Of a stretch of 64,000 bases of DNA, positions 1 to 9,421 are shown in pieces. Position 1 is the first letter of the stretch, and every line of letters begins with the position of its first letter. Made by a program: the position numbers and the translations under genes. The notes under the pieces were generated by a model. The model saw nothing but the letters and a program-made list of their open reading frames with translations. It searched no databases and was not told the origin of the DNA. Where the stretch lies: contig JADJFV010000004.1 of the NCBI GenBank assembly GCA_016708435.1, positions 248,001-312,000 of the forward strand, written 5' to 3'. This DNA comes from Leptospiraceae bacterium. GTDB lineage: Bacteria > Spirochaetota > Leptospiria > Leptospirales > Leptospiraceae.

Positions 1-521
1 TCGGCGTGGAAATAGGAGATAAAGACAAAGCAAAGCACACTGACACAGTGCAGAGATTTAAAGTAAATCTGAAAACTATTTCGGGAGTAAAGCTTCCAAC
101 AAAAGTTGAATTTTCCAGAAGAAAAAAAGAAAAAGATTTTGTGAAAATGGAAAAAATAGATTCCGAAATCGCAAAGGTTTATAACAAGATTGGATTTCTT
201 TGTCCACACTATCCAGCAGATGCTGCTGTGTTACAAAAGATCCAAGCTCTTGCAGGAAGATCCGAAACACAAGCGCGTGATTTATTTGATTTAGATATTT
301 TACATTCAGAGAACCAATTAAATCAGAGGTTTATTCAAGGTAACCTTACATCTGACTTACTAAATTCTGCAATCGAAAAAGCAGAGACTATTACACACGA
401 AGATTTCAAAGGACAAGTGTTTGAATATATTTTAGAAGAAAAAAGAGATTTGTATTCAGGGAAAAAAAATTGGGAACGTTTACGAGCTAATGTTTTAGGA
501 TTTCTAAATGAATTTATATAA
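1..521 (+). CDS. AbiEii-like nucleotidyltransferase (C-terminal part, cut by window edge)
   Basis: C-terminal part of a nucleotidyltransferase of the AbiEii/type IV toxin family. The frame is open to the left edge, so the GTG at position 6 is probably not the real start and the catalytic N-terminal half lies outside the window. The visible part has the family's helical region with QKIQALAGR and QARDLFDLDIL (about residues 80-100 of the visible piece). In characterised AbiE systems this protein is the toxin and transfers nucleotides to an RNA target. It overlaps the next gene, an AbiEi-like partner, by 14 nt, which implies translational coupling. The order toxin then antitoxin is the reverse of the usual abiEi-abiEii. 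The assignment rests on the family pattern plus the neighbour. Confidence 0.72.
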   Translation, partial: GVEIGDKDKAKHTDTVQRFKVNLKTISGVKLPTKVEFSRRKKEKDFVKMEKIDSEIAKVYNKIGFLCPHYPADAAVLQKIQALAGRSETQARDLFDLDILHSENQLNQRFIQGNLTSDLLNSAIEKAETITHEDFKGQVFEYILEEKRDLYSGKKNWERLRANVLGFLNEFI

Positions 522-1134
522 ATATAAAATACTACAATCGAGCCCTATTTTTACCACTAGGGACTTTTCTTTACAGACCGGAATTTCCAGCAGTTCGGCA
601 GCTAGACTACTCACGCGCATTACTAACGAAAAAGAAGTAATCCGTGTGACTCGCGGCTTATGGACGTTTGCCAAAGAAAATGAAGTGCATCCCTTTTCTC
701 TCACTCCTTATCTTTTAGGAAATGAGCATGGGTATATATCTCTATTAACCGCTCTTCATATACATGGAATTCTGTCTCAAATTCCAACGCGAACACAAGT
801 TGTGACAACGGCTCATTCTAGAGTCGTAAAAACAAAACTTGGAGTATTTGAATTTTTCCAAATGAAACCGGAGATGATGCTCGATGGAGTAGTCTGGTCT
901 GATACGAAACTTCCTTTTCGAATGGCTACACCTGAGAAAGCGCTCTTAGATGTTTTATATTTAAGCACGAGAAAAGGAAAACGTTTTTCTTCTCTACCCG
1001 AATTAGATTTAAAAGAATCTGGATTTAACAAAAATGTATTCTTTCGATTGTTAAACAATCAAAAATTTCCCATTCCGATCCATCGAGCTATTTTGGAAAG
1101 ATTTGAAGCTATTTGTGAAATGGGGAATTCCTAA
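508..1134 (+). CDS. AbiEi-like antitoxin / winged-helix regulator
   Basis: 208-residue protein of the AbiEi antitoxin type. The N-terminal 60 residues form a winged-helix-like module (DFSLQTGISSSSAARLLTRI followed by a V-T-R-G-L-W wing). The C-terminal part has the family pattern around ATPEKALLDVLYL (about residues 138-150). In known AbiE systems this protein neutralises the nucleotidyltransferase and represses its own promoter. It starts inside the upstream nucleotidyltransferase gene (14-nt overlap), so the two are co-translated. Here the antitoxin is second, so the autoregulated promoter should lie upstream of the window. Family membership is fairly secure; actual toxin control is inferred. 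Confidence 0.72.
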   Translation: MNLYKYKILQSSPIFTTRDFSLQTGISSSSAARLLTRITNEKEVIRVTRGLWTFAKENEVHPFSLTPYLLGNEHGYISLLTALHIHGILSQIPTRTQVVTTAHSRVVKTKLGVFEFFQMKPEMMLDGVVWSDTKLPFRMATPEKALLDVLYLSTRKGKRFSSLPELDLKESGFNKNVFFRLLNNQKFPIPIHRAILERFEAICEMGNS

Positions 1135-1486
1135 TCGGATGGATAACGAGCGTATACCTCTTGATGGAAGACTTCTAAAACAAGTCGATCCGTTTAATTC
1201 ATCGTTGACTGTGAAGAGGCTAATACTGTGTATATGCTTTGTATAAGCTGCGTATAAGATGACGTTTTACCAAATATAGGTTAGCTATGGGTTCAAAGAT
1301 ATACTCAATATAGGTTCCCTATGCCCCCTTAACCCATATTTGAAGTATTAGGGAACCCATTCCTACCCTATGTTATGTGCATCGTCTTCTTATACGATGG
1401 TAAAAGGAAACTACTTTTCTACTTTTCATTTCAAACCATTCGTCCATTAGTGGTGAAAAAGCTAGGAGCTTCCGATATTTATAGCA
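1135..1486. repeat. Intergenic region with nested inverted repeats
   Basis: 352 bases without a convincing gene. The arms cgtataagatgacg (1251-1264) and cgtcttcttatacg (1383-1396) are inverted copies with one mismatch. Between them ggttcccta (1313-1321) pairs with tagggaacc (1349-1357). A further ttttacca/tggtaaaa pair (1265-1272 and 1398-1405) crosses the outer arms, so the transcript cannot form all stems at once. This could be a decayed palindromic element or a structured 3' region. I see no tRNA or recognisable riboswitch. Confidence 0.4.
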
Positions 1487-2254
1487 ATGGAATCTAATTT
1501 CAAGCCAAAGCCAATTCTCAATCGAAATGAGTTAAAGCAAATCAAGCAATCTAGGACTCGTGTAGAGGGCAAGAAAGTTATCACGGATGATGTGCGAAAA
1601 TTAAAATCGCTTAAGGTGACACCGGATTTAGCCCCGGATGAGCAAATCAATTATTACAAAGAGCCTATTTGGATTGAATACTATATTCCGAAAGAGTCTA
1701 GGTTCGCTCTTGAAACAAAATATCTCTTTATTCTTTTGATACCCCCAACGCCTAGACCGGATATTGATAAAATTCTAATTCAGGCACAGAAAGAAGATAC
1801 TTTTATCAATCTATTAGAACTTTCCAATTCTAAGGAGCCATATGCGGAGGTAATCAAAAAATCTTACCGTCATGTCGAATCCATCCTAGATACCATTTCT
1901 GACAACTTAGAGCAATACGAGGAAAGCAAGAACGCCGAATTTCTTAAAATTCCAGTCTATTTAACAGAAACTCTTATGCTATCAGAGCCAACCCTTGCTA
2001 CGCTTGAAGTATTGGGCGAATACTCAATACATAATCTAATTTGGCTCATTAAAAAACTAAATCGGGGAAATGTGACTTTTTCTCTAGAAGACAGAACGAT
2101 TGCCCTTTTAATAAAGAGACGTAACGAATTTTTTGAAGAAAAAGATTTTCCTGTAGACGACGATTTCGAATTATTGTCTGCTTTATTTTTTGAACAAGCC
2201 TATCCGCATCGTGGAGCAGAAGAGCTTGATGCGCAAGATTTTCTTTTAGATTAA
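1487..2254 (+). CDS. Hypothetical protein, 255 aa
   Basis: I do not recognise this protein. It has no signal peptide and no membrane segment. The N-terminal 45 residues are basic and probably disordered, the middle carries a proline-rich strand (LLIPPTPRPD, about residues 84-93), and the C-terminal third is acidic. The leucine spacing of residues 120-200 suggests helices. An AGGAG lies about 20 nt upstream of the ATG, too far to decide the start; the ATG at 1487 is simply the first good start in frame. It stands alone between the inverted-repeat region and the phosphatase pair. Confidence 0.55.
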   Translation: MESNFKPKPILNRNELKQIKQSRTRVEGKKVITDDVRKLKSLKVTPDLAPDEQINYYKEPIWIEYYIPKESRFALETKYLFILLIPPTPRPDIDKILIQAQKEDTFINLLELSNSKEPYAEVIKKSYRHVESILDTISDNLEQYEESKNAEFLKIPVYLTETLMLSEPTLATLEVLGEYSIHNLIWLIKKLNRGNVTFSLEDRTIALLIKRRNEFFEEKDFPVDDDFELLSALFFEQAYPHRGAEELDAQDFLLD

Positions 2255-2316
2255 CTTTTTCATCGTTACCTAACTCTAATTATTGCGATTTTTTTTAAAT
2301 TAAATGAATCTTATTG

Positions 2317-2344
2317 TTGATTTTTAAAAAGCGTATGCAATAAT
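2317..2344 (+). promoter_or_regulatory. Possible sigma70-type promoter before the phosphatase pair
   Basis: TTGATT (2317-2322), a 16-nt spacer, then AATAAT (2339-2344). A GGAGAA Shine-Dalgarno sequence follows at 2375-2380, five bases before the ATG at 2386. The match to consensus is only partial, in an AT-rich region where such matches arise by chance. Confidence 0.3.
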
Positions 2345-2385
2345 CTGCCTCTGTCTTTTACGCTTAAGGCTTTTGGAGAAATAAA

Positions 2386-5300
2386 ATGACTTTTTTTCAT
2401 TCTGTTTATGATGCTATCTATTTAAACTATCTTTCCTTTGGAACTTTACTCAGTTTTATTTTTACAATCTTACTCGGTATCTATTTAGTAACTTTACCGG
2501 GCAAATCTAAAAGCACTTTCCACCTTGGTCTTGGTTTTTTCTTCATGGGTCTCATGAATTTATCATATGTAATGGCAGCAATGATCTATTTGCCATTTGC
2601 CGCTTTTCATAGATGGGGCTCTGTGGGGTTTATTCTTCCGGCTATTCTACATTTGACGCAGTGGCTTTTTTATTTTCCAGAAGACAATTATCCTAGAGTT
2701 CGAAAAATCTTCCAATATACACAATGGATTTTAGCTTTTATAGTAGAAGGAGTTTTTATCTATGCAAGCTTACACTCTAACACAAAATTTCATTTTACAG
2801 GTCATTATTGGGATTTTGATTCAGAATGGGTAAGTAAGATCGTTGGTATCGTAATCTTTGGATACATTATAACATTTGCGTTAGTTGGCATTGTAAAAAC
2901 ATTTCTTTTAAAAACGGAAGAGCGCTGGGCGTTATTGCAAGTAACCATTGCCATTTTAATTGCTTCGATTGTTCCAGCCTTCATGAATATTTTAAGTAGA
3001 GATGGAATTTTAGATAGAGGAGTATTTCTTACTTCTTTTGTATTATTTACTGTCTTTGGATTTTTCTTTGTAGTAATCATATTCATCAATGAAACAAAAG
3101 ACCGCACATCTTTCATGGCAAAGATTGTAGGAGTAACAATGGTTAGCTTCTTACTCTTAATGCAGGGAATGAGTTTTGTTACAATGAAAGATAAAGAAGT
3201 TGAGTATGATGCGATCCGAGTGGAAAATTTAGAAAGGTATTTAGAAGGCGGGCATCGTCATGCAGATATGCAATATGTTTTGGAGTTATCAAAAGATTCT
3301 GGAGAGATTAATAAAATAGACTATGAAGATGCAGATAATTTAGATATGCCTCTCATACGAGAAGACTTTTTAAATAGCATTGTTTATGAAGAAATAATGG
3401 AATTACCAATCGAAAATTTTCAAAATAATATTAAAACATTACTTTCTACAACCCATGAAGAATTTGGTGGGTATAAGAACTCAATTTTAGATTTTGTTGA
3501 AGAGCATAGAGGATTAAGCAATGAAGAAATGAAATCACAGTTGATTCCTTTCTTTGAAAAATTAAACAAGACAGCGTTTGTTGGGATCACAAAACTAGAC
3601 ACGTTTTCAGATAAAGATTTTTGTAGCGAAACAGTTAAGTATCTGAATAAAAGCAAGGATTTGGCTAGCTTTAGAGATGTAATCTTTGTTCATTTACAAG
3701 ACTGCAACTGGAATAGAAGTTATCTAGAACCGTATAAATTAAAAAAAGAAATCAACAAATACCTGAGATATTTTAAGCCAACTCTCACAAGGCATTATAG
3801 AAAGAGTCTCGATGGTGGCAAACACTACGTATCCTATATCAAATACAACTCAACAAAGAAAAATGTAACTGAAGTCGGCTTTTCTTATCTGGCTTATCGT
3901 AAGTATATGCACCCTGCTGCAAGATCGCAGATTATAATTCTTTTTGTCGTTTTATTCATTGTATTGGGTGCATTCCCGTTATTCTTTAAAGGAAGTTTAA
4001 TGAATCCACTGATGAGTCTATTGCGTGGTGTGGCTAAAGTCAACTCCGGTAACTTAGATGTAGTCGTAAGTGTTAAAGTGCAAGACGAAATTGGGTTTCT
4101 TTCCCAGTCCTTCAATTCGATGGTTGACTCTATTAAACAAGCTCGAAAAGAATTGCAAGATTATGCAGACAATCTAGAAGAAAAAGTAAAAGAACGAACC
4201 AAAGAAGTGCAAGAGAAAATGGAAGAAGTTCAAAAACTTAAAATTCAACAAGACGGTGATTACTTCTTAACTTCTCTTCTCGCTAAACCTTTATTCTTTA
4301 ACGCGAACAAATCAAAGTTAGTCACGACTGAATTCATAATTCATCAAAAAAAGAAATTTGAATTTAGAAATAAAACAGCCGACTTAGGCGGAGATATTTG
4401 TATCACTGGAAATTTGAAATTTGGGACGCCTGATAATTTTAGACGATATACGCTAGCCATGAACGGAGATGCAATGGGTAAATCTATGCAAGGAGCAGGA
4501 GGCTCTCTTGTGATGGGTGTCGTCATGAATTCTATTATGGCAAGGTCTGCGGCAAACAAAAGAATCTTAGAGCTTTCTCCAGAACAGTGGCTAACGGACG
4601 TTTATCATGAAGTCAATTCTGTATTTAAGTCTTTTAATGGAACAATGGTATTATCCGCTACCGTTCTAATGATAGACGATGAGAGTGGAGAAATGCTTTA
4701 CTGGAATGCAGAGCATCCTTTTACCATTCTATACAGAGATGAAAAAGCAAACTTCATTGAAGATGGATTAAAACTTAGAAAATTGGGTTTAGATTCTGAA
4801 TATGAATTTGCAGTGTATAAGTTTCAGCTTGTGCCCGGCGATATAATCATATTAGCCTCTGACGGAAGAGATGATATTGATATGACTCCGCATGAGCCAG
4901 TTAGAACAATCAACGACGATGAGTTTATGATTCTTTCTATTGTGGACGAGGCAAAATGCTCTATTCATGAAATAGAAAGGCTTCTGCATACAAAAGGTGA
5001 TTTGACGGATGATCTTTCTATCTTACGAATTGATTATAAAATGAATGTAGCCGAAGAAACACATAGTTCTGATTCCATCGCACCCTCTTTTGAAGAAAGA
5101 GAAATTAGTAATGAAATCAATGTAAATGAAATCTATATGCAAAGTAAAAAGCTTTATCAAACTGGAGATATCGAGAAAGCAATCGACTTGCTTGCCAATG
5201 CTTATGCGGTCGAGCAGAATAATCAAAAATTAAATAAACTTCTTGGTTTACTTAGTCTAAAAGGAAAAGACTATGATACCGCAATAAAAGTTTTAAGTCA

Positions 5301-5577
5301 GTATTTGAGTCAAGACCCTGATACCGACGAAATCTGGTATTACCTTTCCATTGCCCAAAAGAAAATGGGAAATTACCTTTCGTCTTTAGAAGCAGCAAAG
5401 AAAGTCTATGAGCTTCAGCCAAATAATATTAACAATTTGGTTAACCTTTCTGATTTGCATAGACTCAATGGAAATTATATCGAAGCAAAAACTTTTTCCG
5501 AGAAAGTAATCGCAATAGACTCCGAAAATAAGAATGCTAAGAAACTTTTAAATGTTTTAAATAGTATGAATAATTGA
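2386..5577 (+). CDS. Membrane sensor HAMP-SpoIIE phosphatase with TPR tail (copy 1)
   Basis: 1063-residue signalling phosphatase. About residues 14-262 hold seven to eight membrane helices. An extracytoplasmic region of about 250 residues follows, then another membrane helix (about 511-530), a HAMP domain (about 535-590), a coiled coil rich in E/K (about 595-625) and a PP2C/SpoIIE domain (about 640-885). Metal-site motifs are DLGGD, NGDAMGKSMQGA, ASDGRDD and DDLSIL. The last 150 residues are TPR-like repeats. Such proteins dephosphorylate STAS-type anti-sigma antagonists in partner-switch systems. A good GGAGAA ribosome site supports the start. A paralogue follows 29 nt downstream. Ligand and target are unknown. 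Confidence 0.88.
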   Translation: MTFFHSVYDAIYLNYLSFGTLLSFIFTILLGIYLVTLPGKSKSTFHLGLGFFFMGLMNLSYVMAAMIYLPFAAFHRWGSVGFILPAILHLTQWLFYFPEDNYPRVRKIFQYTQWILAFIVEGVFIYASLHSNTKFHFTGHYWDFDSEWVSKIVGIVIFGYIITFALVGIVKTFLLKTEERWALLQVTIAILIASIVPAFMNILSRDGILDRGVFLTSFVLFTVFGFFFVVIIFINETKDRTSFMAKIVGVTMVSFLLLMQGMSFVTMKDKEVEYDAIRVENLERYLEGGHRHADMQYVLELSKDSGEINKIDYEDADNLDMPLIREDFLNSIVYEEIMELPIENFQNNIKTLLSTTHEEFGGYKNSILDFVEEHRGLSNEEMKSQLIPFFEKLNKTAFVGITKLDTFSDKDFCSETVKYLNKSKDLASFRDVIFVHLQDCNWNRSYLEPYKLKKEINKYLRYFKPTLTRHYRKSLDGGKHYVSYIKYNSTKKNVTEVGFSYLAYRKYMHPAARSQIIILFVVLFIVLGAFPLFFKGSLMNPLMSLLRGVAKVNSGNLDVVVSVKVQDEIGFLSQSFNSMVDSIKQARKELQDYADNLEEKVKERTKEVQEKMEEVQKLKIQQDGDYFLTSLLAKPLFFNANKSKLVTTEFIIHQKKKFEFRNKTADLGGDICITGNLKFGTPDNFRRYTLAMNGDAMGKSMQGAGGSLVMGVVMNSIMARSAANKRILELSPEQWLTDVYHEVNSVFKSFNGTMVLSATVLMIDDESGEMLYWNAEHPFTILYRDEKANFIEDGLKLRKLGLDSEYEFAVYKFQLVPGDIIILASDGRDDIDMTPHEPVRTINDDEFMILSIVDEAKCSIHEIERLLHTKGDLTDDLSILRIDYKMNVAEETHSSDSIAPSFEEREISNEINVNEIYMQSKKLYQTGDIEKAIDLLANAYAVEQNNQKLNKLLGLLSLKGKDYDTAIKVLSQYLSQDPDTDEIWYYLSIAQKKMGNYLSSLEAAKKVYELQPNNINNLVNLSDLHRLNGNYIEAKTFSEKVIAIDSENKNAKKLLNVLNSMNN

Positions 5578-5606
5578 TTTTGATAAAATTTAAGGAAAAA
5601 GAATAA

Positions 5607-8600
5607 ATGACCTGGCTAAATGTATCCTACCATTCTATCGGTGTTTTTATCACCTTTCTTATCCAGTGTATTTTGAGTTTATTTTTATTAACCCAAAAAA
5701 ACAAAACTGTTCCAACATGGGGCTTATGGGGAATGTTTACGGGCTTTGCGTTTATGCTTTTCGGGTATTTTATGGCTTATACTGTGAGCGATTCCTGGGG
5801 GGCTTATCACCGTTATTTTACCATGATAGCTTTGTTTGGAAATTCTGGATTAATTGTTTTTTCCTATTTTTATCCAAAACTAGACAATCCGAGAGAAGCT
5901 AAAATTATTATACCTCTATGGTTTGTTGTTATTGCACTAGCTTACTTTGAGTTTATTTTTAGCACTCAAAAAATGGAAAAAGTATTTAACTTTACGGCTC
6001 ATTTTTACACATTTGACTACGGCGCGAGAACGGCAGTTATTATTCTATTGTCTCAACTCTGGCCTATTTCGGTTTTAATAAGAAAGACAATTTTTTATTC
6101 TGATTACAATGGAATGTTTTCTGTTTGGTTAAGAAAGCCAGAAAAGTTTTTTTTGTATCCTCGGTTTTATTTTACACGCTTCATAGTAGGTTGGATTAAA
6201 TTCTTTAATCCTAAAGGAAAAAAAGCAACTGCGATAAAAAGCTTTGTTAATTCTTTTTTGCTTCTTTTAATTATTGCAGTTTCAAACTTATTGAATAAAT
6301 CGGGAATCCTCTCTTACGAATTATACGCACTTATCTATGCGAATGTAACTTTGGTAATTTGTTTTTCCATCATTGTCATCTTTATAAATAATTCACCGGA
6401 ACCAACGACTTTCATGGTAAAGTTAGTTGGTATTAGCCTTGTTACTGTTTTATTAGTGCTAGGTTTTGTAGGCAATTTAACATTATCCTTAAGTGAAGAA
6501 GACTATGATAACCAAAGACGTGCACAAATTTTAGGATCCAAGCATTCCATTCTAGATAGAAAATATGATGAATTACCCGATGAAATTGAATATGTATTGT
6601 TAAAGCCTGCAATGGCTGATGTATTCGATAAGAGCTTCACGATTGAATTTATTAAGAAGCCCGATGTTTTAAATGCGCAAGGAATTAACCAGGGTGCAGA
6701 TAGATTTAAAGAAGTTGCTTTAAAGGAAACTCTTACAAAGGTAATGAAAGAAAATAAGCGGGATATTCATAAAGATAAACCGACTGAGGAAGAATACGAT
6801 GAGGCTTTAGTGAGATATAAAAAATCTCGCCAATATGAAAATCTAGCTAACGAAAATCTAGTAAAAGAAAACTCACCTATAATGAAACGTCTTTATCGCG
6901 ATGCAGGTTCCCTTTATACTCATTTTGACTTTGTAAAGGACAATGTCAGATATGAAGTGGGATTCTCTTATGCTGAATACAGAAATCATACTCACCACAA
7001 TGCTGTGCGGCTAATCTATATTATCTTGGTTACAACGTTTATCATTTTACTTCTTTTCCCAAAATTCTTTCATTCAAGTCTAGTAAAACCATTGAACGAT
7101 TTACTAGAAGGTGTTACAAAAGTAAATGAAGGAAATCTAGACATAGAAGTTCCAATCAAAGTGCAAGACGAGATTGGTTTTCTATCAGAATCTTTCAATT
7201 CTATGGTTGCTTCTATTAAACAGGCAAGAAGGGAATTACAAGATTATGCTGAAAACTTAGAGGAAAAAGTTAAAGAGCGCACAAAAGAAGTGCAAGAGAA
7301 AATGGAAGAAGTGCAAAAGTTGAAGATTCAACAAGATGGTGATTACTTTTTAACATCCCTTTTAGCTAAACCACTTTTCTTTAATGCAAATAGATCAAAA
7401 GCAGTTACCACAGATTTCTTAATTCATCAGAAGAAAAAATTTGAATTCAGAAATAAAGCTGCTGATTTAGGTGGAGATATTTGTATCACTGGAAATTTAA
7501 AACTAGGAAAGCCTGATAATTACAATGTTTATACGATGGCAATGAATGGCGATGCAATGGGTAAGTCCATGCAAGGTGCTGGAGGCTCTCTTGTGATGGG
7601 CGTTGTGATTAATGCAATCATGTCTAGATCTGCATCAAACAAAAGAGTCTTAGATGTAACACCAGAACAGTGGCTAACAGAACTTTACCGTGAAGTAGAT
7701 GCTGTATTCAAATCCTTCAACGGAACAATGGTAATCTCTGCTACGATCTTACTCATCGAAGAAAAAACGGGAGAGATGTATTATTTTAACGCAGAACATC
7801 CCGCCATGATTCTTTATAGAGATGCTTGTGCAAGTTTCATAGAGCAGGAACTTCTACTCAGAAAATTTGGTCAGGAATCGGAATTTCCTTTTCAAGTTTA
7901 TCGCTTTCAATTATTGCCTGAAGATGTAATCATACTTGGCTCGGATGGAAGGGATGATATTGATTTAACTCCGAATGAACCTATTAGAACAATTAATGAA
8001 GATGAAACTGCTATCCTTGGGATAGTGGAAGAAGCAAAAGGTGATATCCACGAAATAGAAAGTATGATTAAAAATCGTGGCGCGATTACTGATGATTTGT
8101 CTTTCTTACGCGTTGAATTTCAGCCTATAGCAGTAAGTGAAAATGCGCAGCAGGATTTAATACAGCCAATAACCGCAAAAATCGAAGAACAAGAAATTGA
8201 AATTAGAGAAGACGCTGATTTACAAATTGATGTGACTGAAGTATATCAACAAAGTAAACGTCTCTATCAAGAAGGACATATCAACAAGGCTTTGGAAGTC
8301 TTAATGAATGCTTACTCTGTTGAGCAAAACAATCAAAAGTTAAATAAACTCCTTGGACTTATTAGTTTCAAAGGAAAAGATTATGCAACAGCTATTGATG
8401 TTCTCAGTAGATATTTGCAAATGGATCCTGATACGGAAGAGATGTGGTATTATCTATCTCTGTCACAAAAGAAAATGGGAAATTACTTGGCATCTCTAGA
8501 CGCATCTAGAAAAGTTTATGAGCTTCATCCGGACAATGTAAATAATCTAATCAACCTTTCCGATCTTTACCGGCTAACTGGTCATTTTGCAGAAGCAAGA

Positions 8601-8681
8601 GAGTATTCAGAAAAAGCATTGTCCCTTGATCCGAACAATCAAAATGCTAAGAAGATTTTAAATTTCCTAGGAAATGTTTAG
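5607..8681 (+). CDS. Membrane sensor HAMP-SpoIIE phosphatase with TPR tail (copy 2)
   Basis: 1024-residue tandem paralogue of the preceding gene with the same architecture: multi-helix membrane N-terminus, extracytoplasmic segment, membrane helix, HAMP (about 495-540), coiled coil, PP2C/SpoIIE domain (about 600-840, with DLGGD, NGDAMGKSMQGA, SDGRDD and DDLSFL) and a TPR tail from about residue 873. The HAMP-to-phosphatase part is nearly identical to copy 1, while the sensor half diverges strongly, including an extra basic cytoplasmic loop around residues 170-215. This is the pattern of duplication followed by sensor diversification, so both may act on the same antagonist in response to different signals. 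The start follows an AAGGAAAAAG ribosome site. Confidence 0.88.
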   Translation: MTWLNVSYHSIGVFITFLIQCILSLFLLTQKNKTVPTWGLWGMFTGFAFMLFGYFMAYTVSDSWGAYHRYFTMIALFGNSGLIVFSYFYPKLDNPREAKIIIPLWFVVIALAYFEFIFSTQKMEKVFNFTAHFYTFDYGARTAVIILLSQLWPISVLIRKTIFYSDYNGMFSVWLRKPEKFFLYPRFYFTRFIVGWIKFFNPKGKKATAIKSFVNSFLLLLIIAVSNLLNKSGILSYELYALIYANVTLVICFSIIVIFINNSPEPTTFMVKLVGISLVTVLLVLGFVGNLTLSLSEEDYDNQRRAQILGSKHSILDRKYDELPDEIEYVLLKPAMADVFDKSFTIEFIKKPDVLNAQGINQGADRFKEVALKETLTKVMKENKRDIHKDKPTEEEYDEALVRYKKSRQYENLANENLVKENSPIMKRLYRDAGSLYTHFDFVKDNVRYEVGFSYAEYRNHTHHNAVRLIYIILVTTFIILLLFPKFFHSSLVKPLNDLLEGVTKVNEGNLDIEVPIKVQDEIGFLSESFNSMVASIKQARRELQDYAENLEEKVKERTKEVQEKMEEVQKLKIQQDGDYFLTSLLAKPLFFNANRSKAVTTDFLIHQKKKFEFRNKAADLGGDICITGNLKLGKPDNYNVYTMAMNGDAMGKSMQGAGGSLVMGVVINAIMSRSASNKRVLDVTPEQWLTELYREVDAVFKSFNGTMVISATILLIEEKTGEMYYFNAEHPAMILYRDACASFIEQELLLRKFGQESEFPFQVYRFQLLPEDVIILGSDGRDDIDLTPNEPIRTINEDETAILGIVEEAKGDIHEIESMIKNRGAITDDLSFLRVEFQPIAVSENAQQDLIQPITAKIEEQEIEIREDADLQIDVTEVYQQSKRLYQEGHINKALEVLMNAYSVEQNNQKLNKLLGLISFKGKDYATAIDVLSRYLQMDPDTEEMWYYLSLSQKKMGNYLASLDASRKVYELHPDNVNNLINLSDLYRLTGHFAEAREYSEKALSLDPNNQNAKKILNFLGNV

Positions 8682-8683
8682 TT

Positions 8684-9418
8684 TTGCTCGTCGATAAAGA
8701 TTGTGGAATACAACTACAAACAGTTGATTCCACAAATACATATTGCAAGAAGAAGGAAATTCCCGTTGGTTACTGGGTATTAGCCGAAGAGCAAACGGCA
8801 GGACGCGGTAGGCATGGTAGGCAATGGCTCTCTCAAGGAGAAGAAAAGATTTTCTTCTCTGCAAAATTCAATATAGTAGGGGCTAATTTCTCTATTCCAC
8901 TACTGTCGTTATTTATTGGAAGTGCTGTCTTGAAGACTTTGCTTAAACATTTTCCAAAGCTCGCAGATACACTCACATTGAAATGGCCTAATGATATATA
9001 CCTAGAAAATAAAAAAGTCTCTGGTATACTCATTGAATCGGAATATATTGATTCTAAATCTACATTCATTGCAGGCGTAGGAGTTAATCTTTATGGAAAA
9101 GAAAAACTTTCCACAAGCGATTACCTAAGCGAAACCGCAATAGGCAAAGAACAAAAGAAAAACATCATTGATTCATTGATTGCATTTATCAATGAAATAG
9201 AATTTATCCTACTCGATACTGAGTTAATACAAAAAGAACTTGATTGGATTTATAGTCATTCACTCCTTAAGAATAAAAAAATCGAAACAACACAGAATGA
9301 AGAAAAATTCTGTGGAATTGTAATCGGTTACGATAGAAATGGTTTCTTAATCGTTAAAAAGGATGATGGAGTTACGGTTTCAGTAATAGATACAGGGCCG
9401 GATTTCAGGGTAGTTTAA
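8684..9418 (+). CDS. birA: Biotin--[acetyl-CoA-carboxylase] ligase
   Basis: 244-residue biotin protein ligase that activates biotin with ATP and attaches it to the lysine of biotin carrier domains. Diagnostic motifs are DSTNTYC, the biotinyl-AMP loop GRGRHGRQW (about residues 39-47) and KWPNDIYL followed by VSGILIE (about 103-122). There is no N-terminal helix-turn-helix, so it is a monofunctional ligase and not the BirA repressor type. The only usable start is TTG at 8684, two bases after the upstream stop, implying coupling with the phosphatase gene. A likely substrate, the biotin-carrying carboxylase subunit, is encoded at 15931-17940. Confidence 0.93.
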   Translation: MLVDKDCGIQLQTVDSTNTYCKKKEIPVGYWVLAEEQTAGRGRHGRQWLSQGEEKIFFSAKFNIVGANFSIPLLSLFIGSAVLKTLLKHFPKLADTLTLKWPNDIYLENKKVSGILIESEYIDSKSTFIAGVGVNLYGKEKLSTSDYLSETAIGKEQKKNIIDSLIAFINEIEFILLDTELIQKELDWIYSHSLLKNKKIETTQNEEKFCGIVIGYDRNGFLIVKKDDGVTVSVIDTGPDFRVV

Positions 9419-9421
9419 ATT

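Noticed and set aside
1251..1405. CRISPR-like repeats between the AbiE pair and the next gene
   Set aside because: The repeated words are inverted, not direct, and there are no regular spacers.
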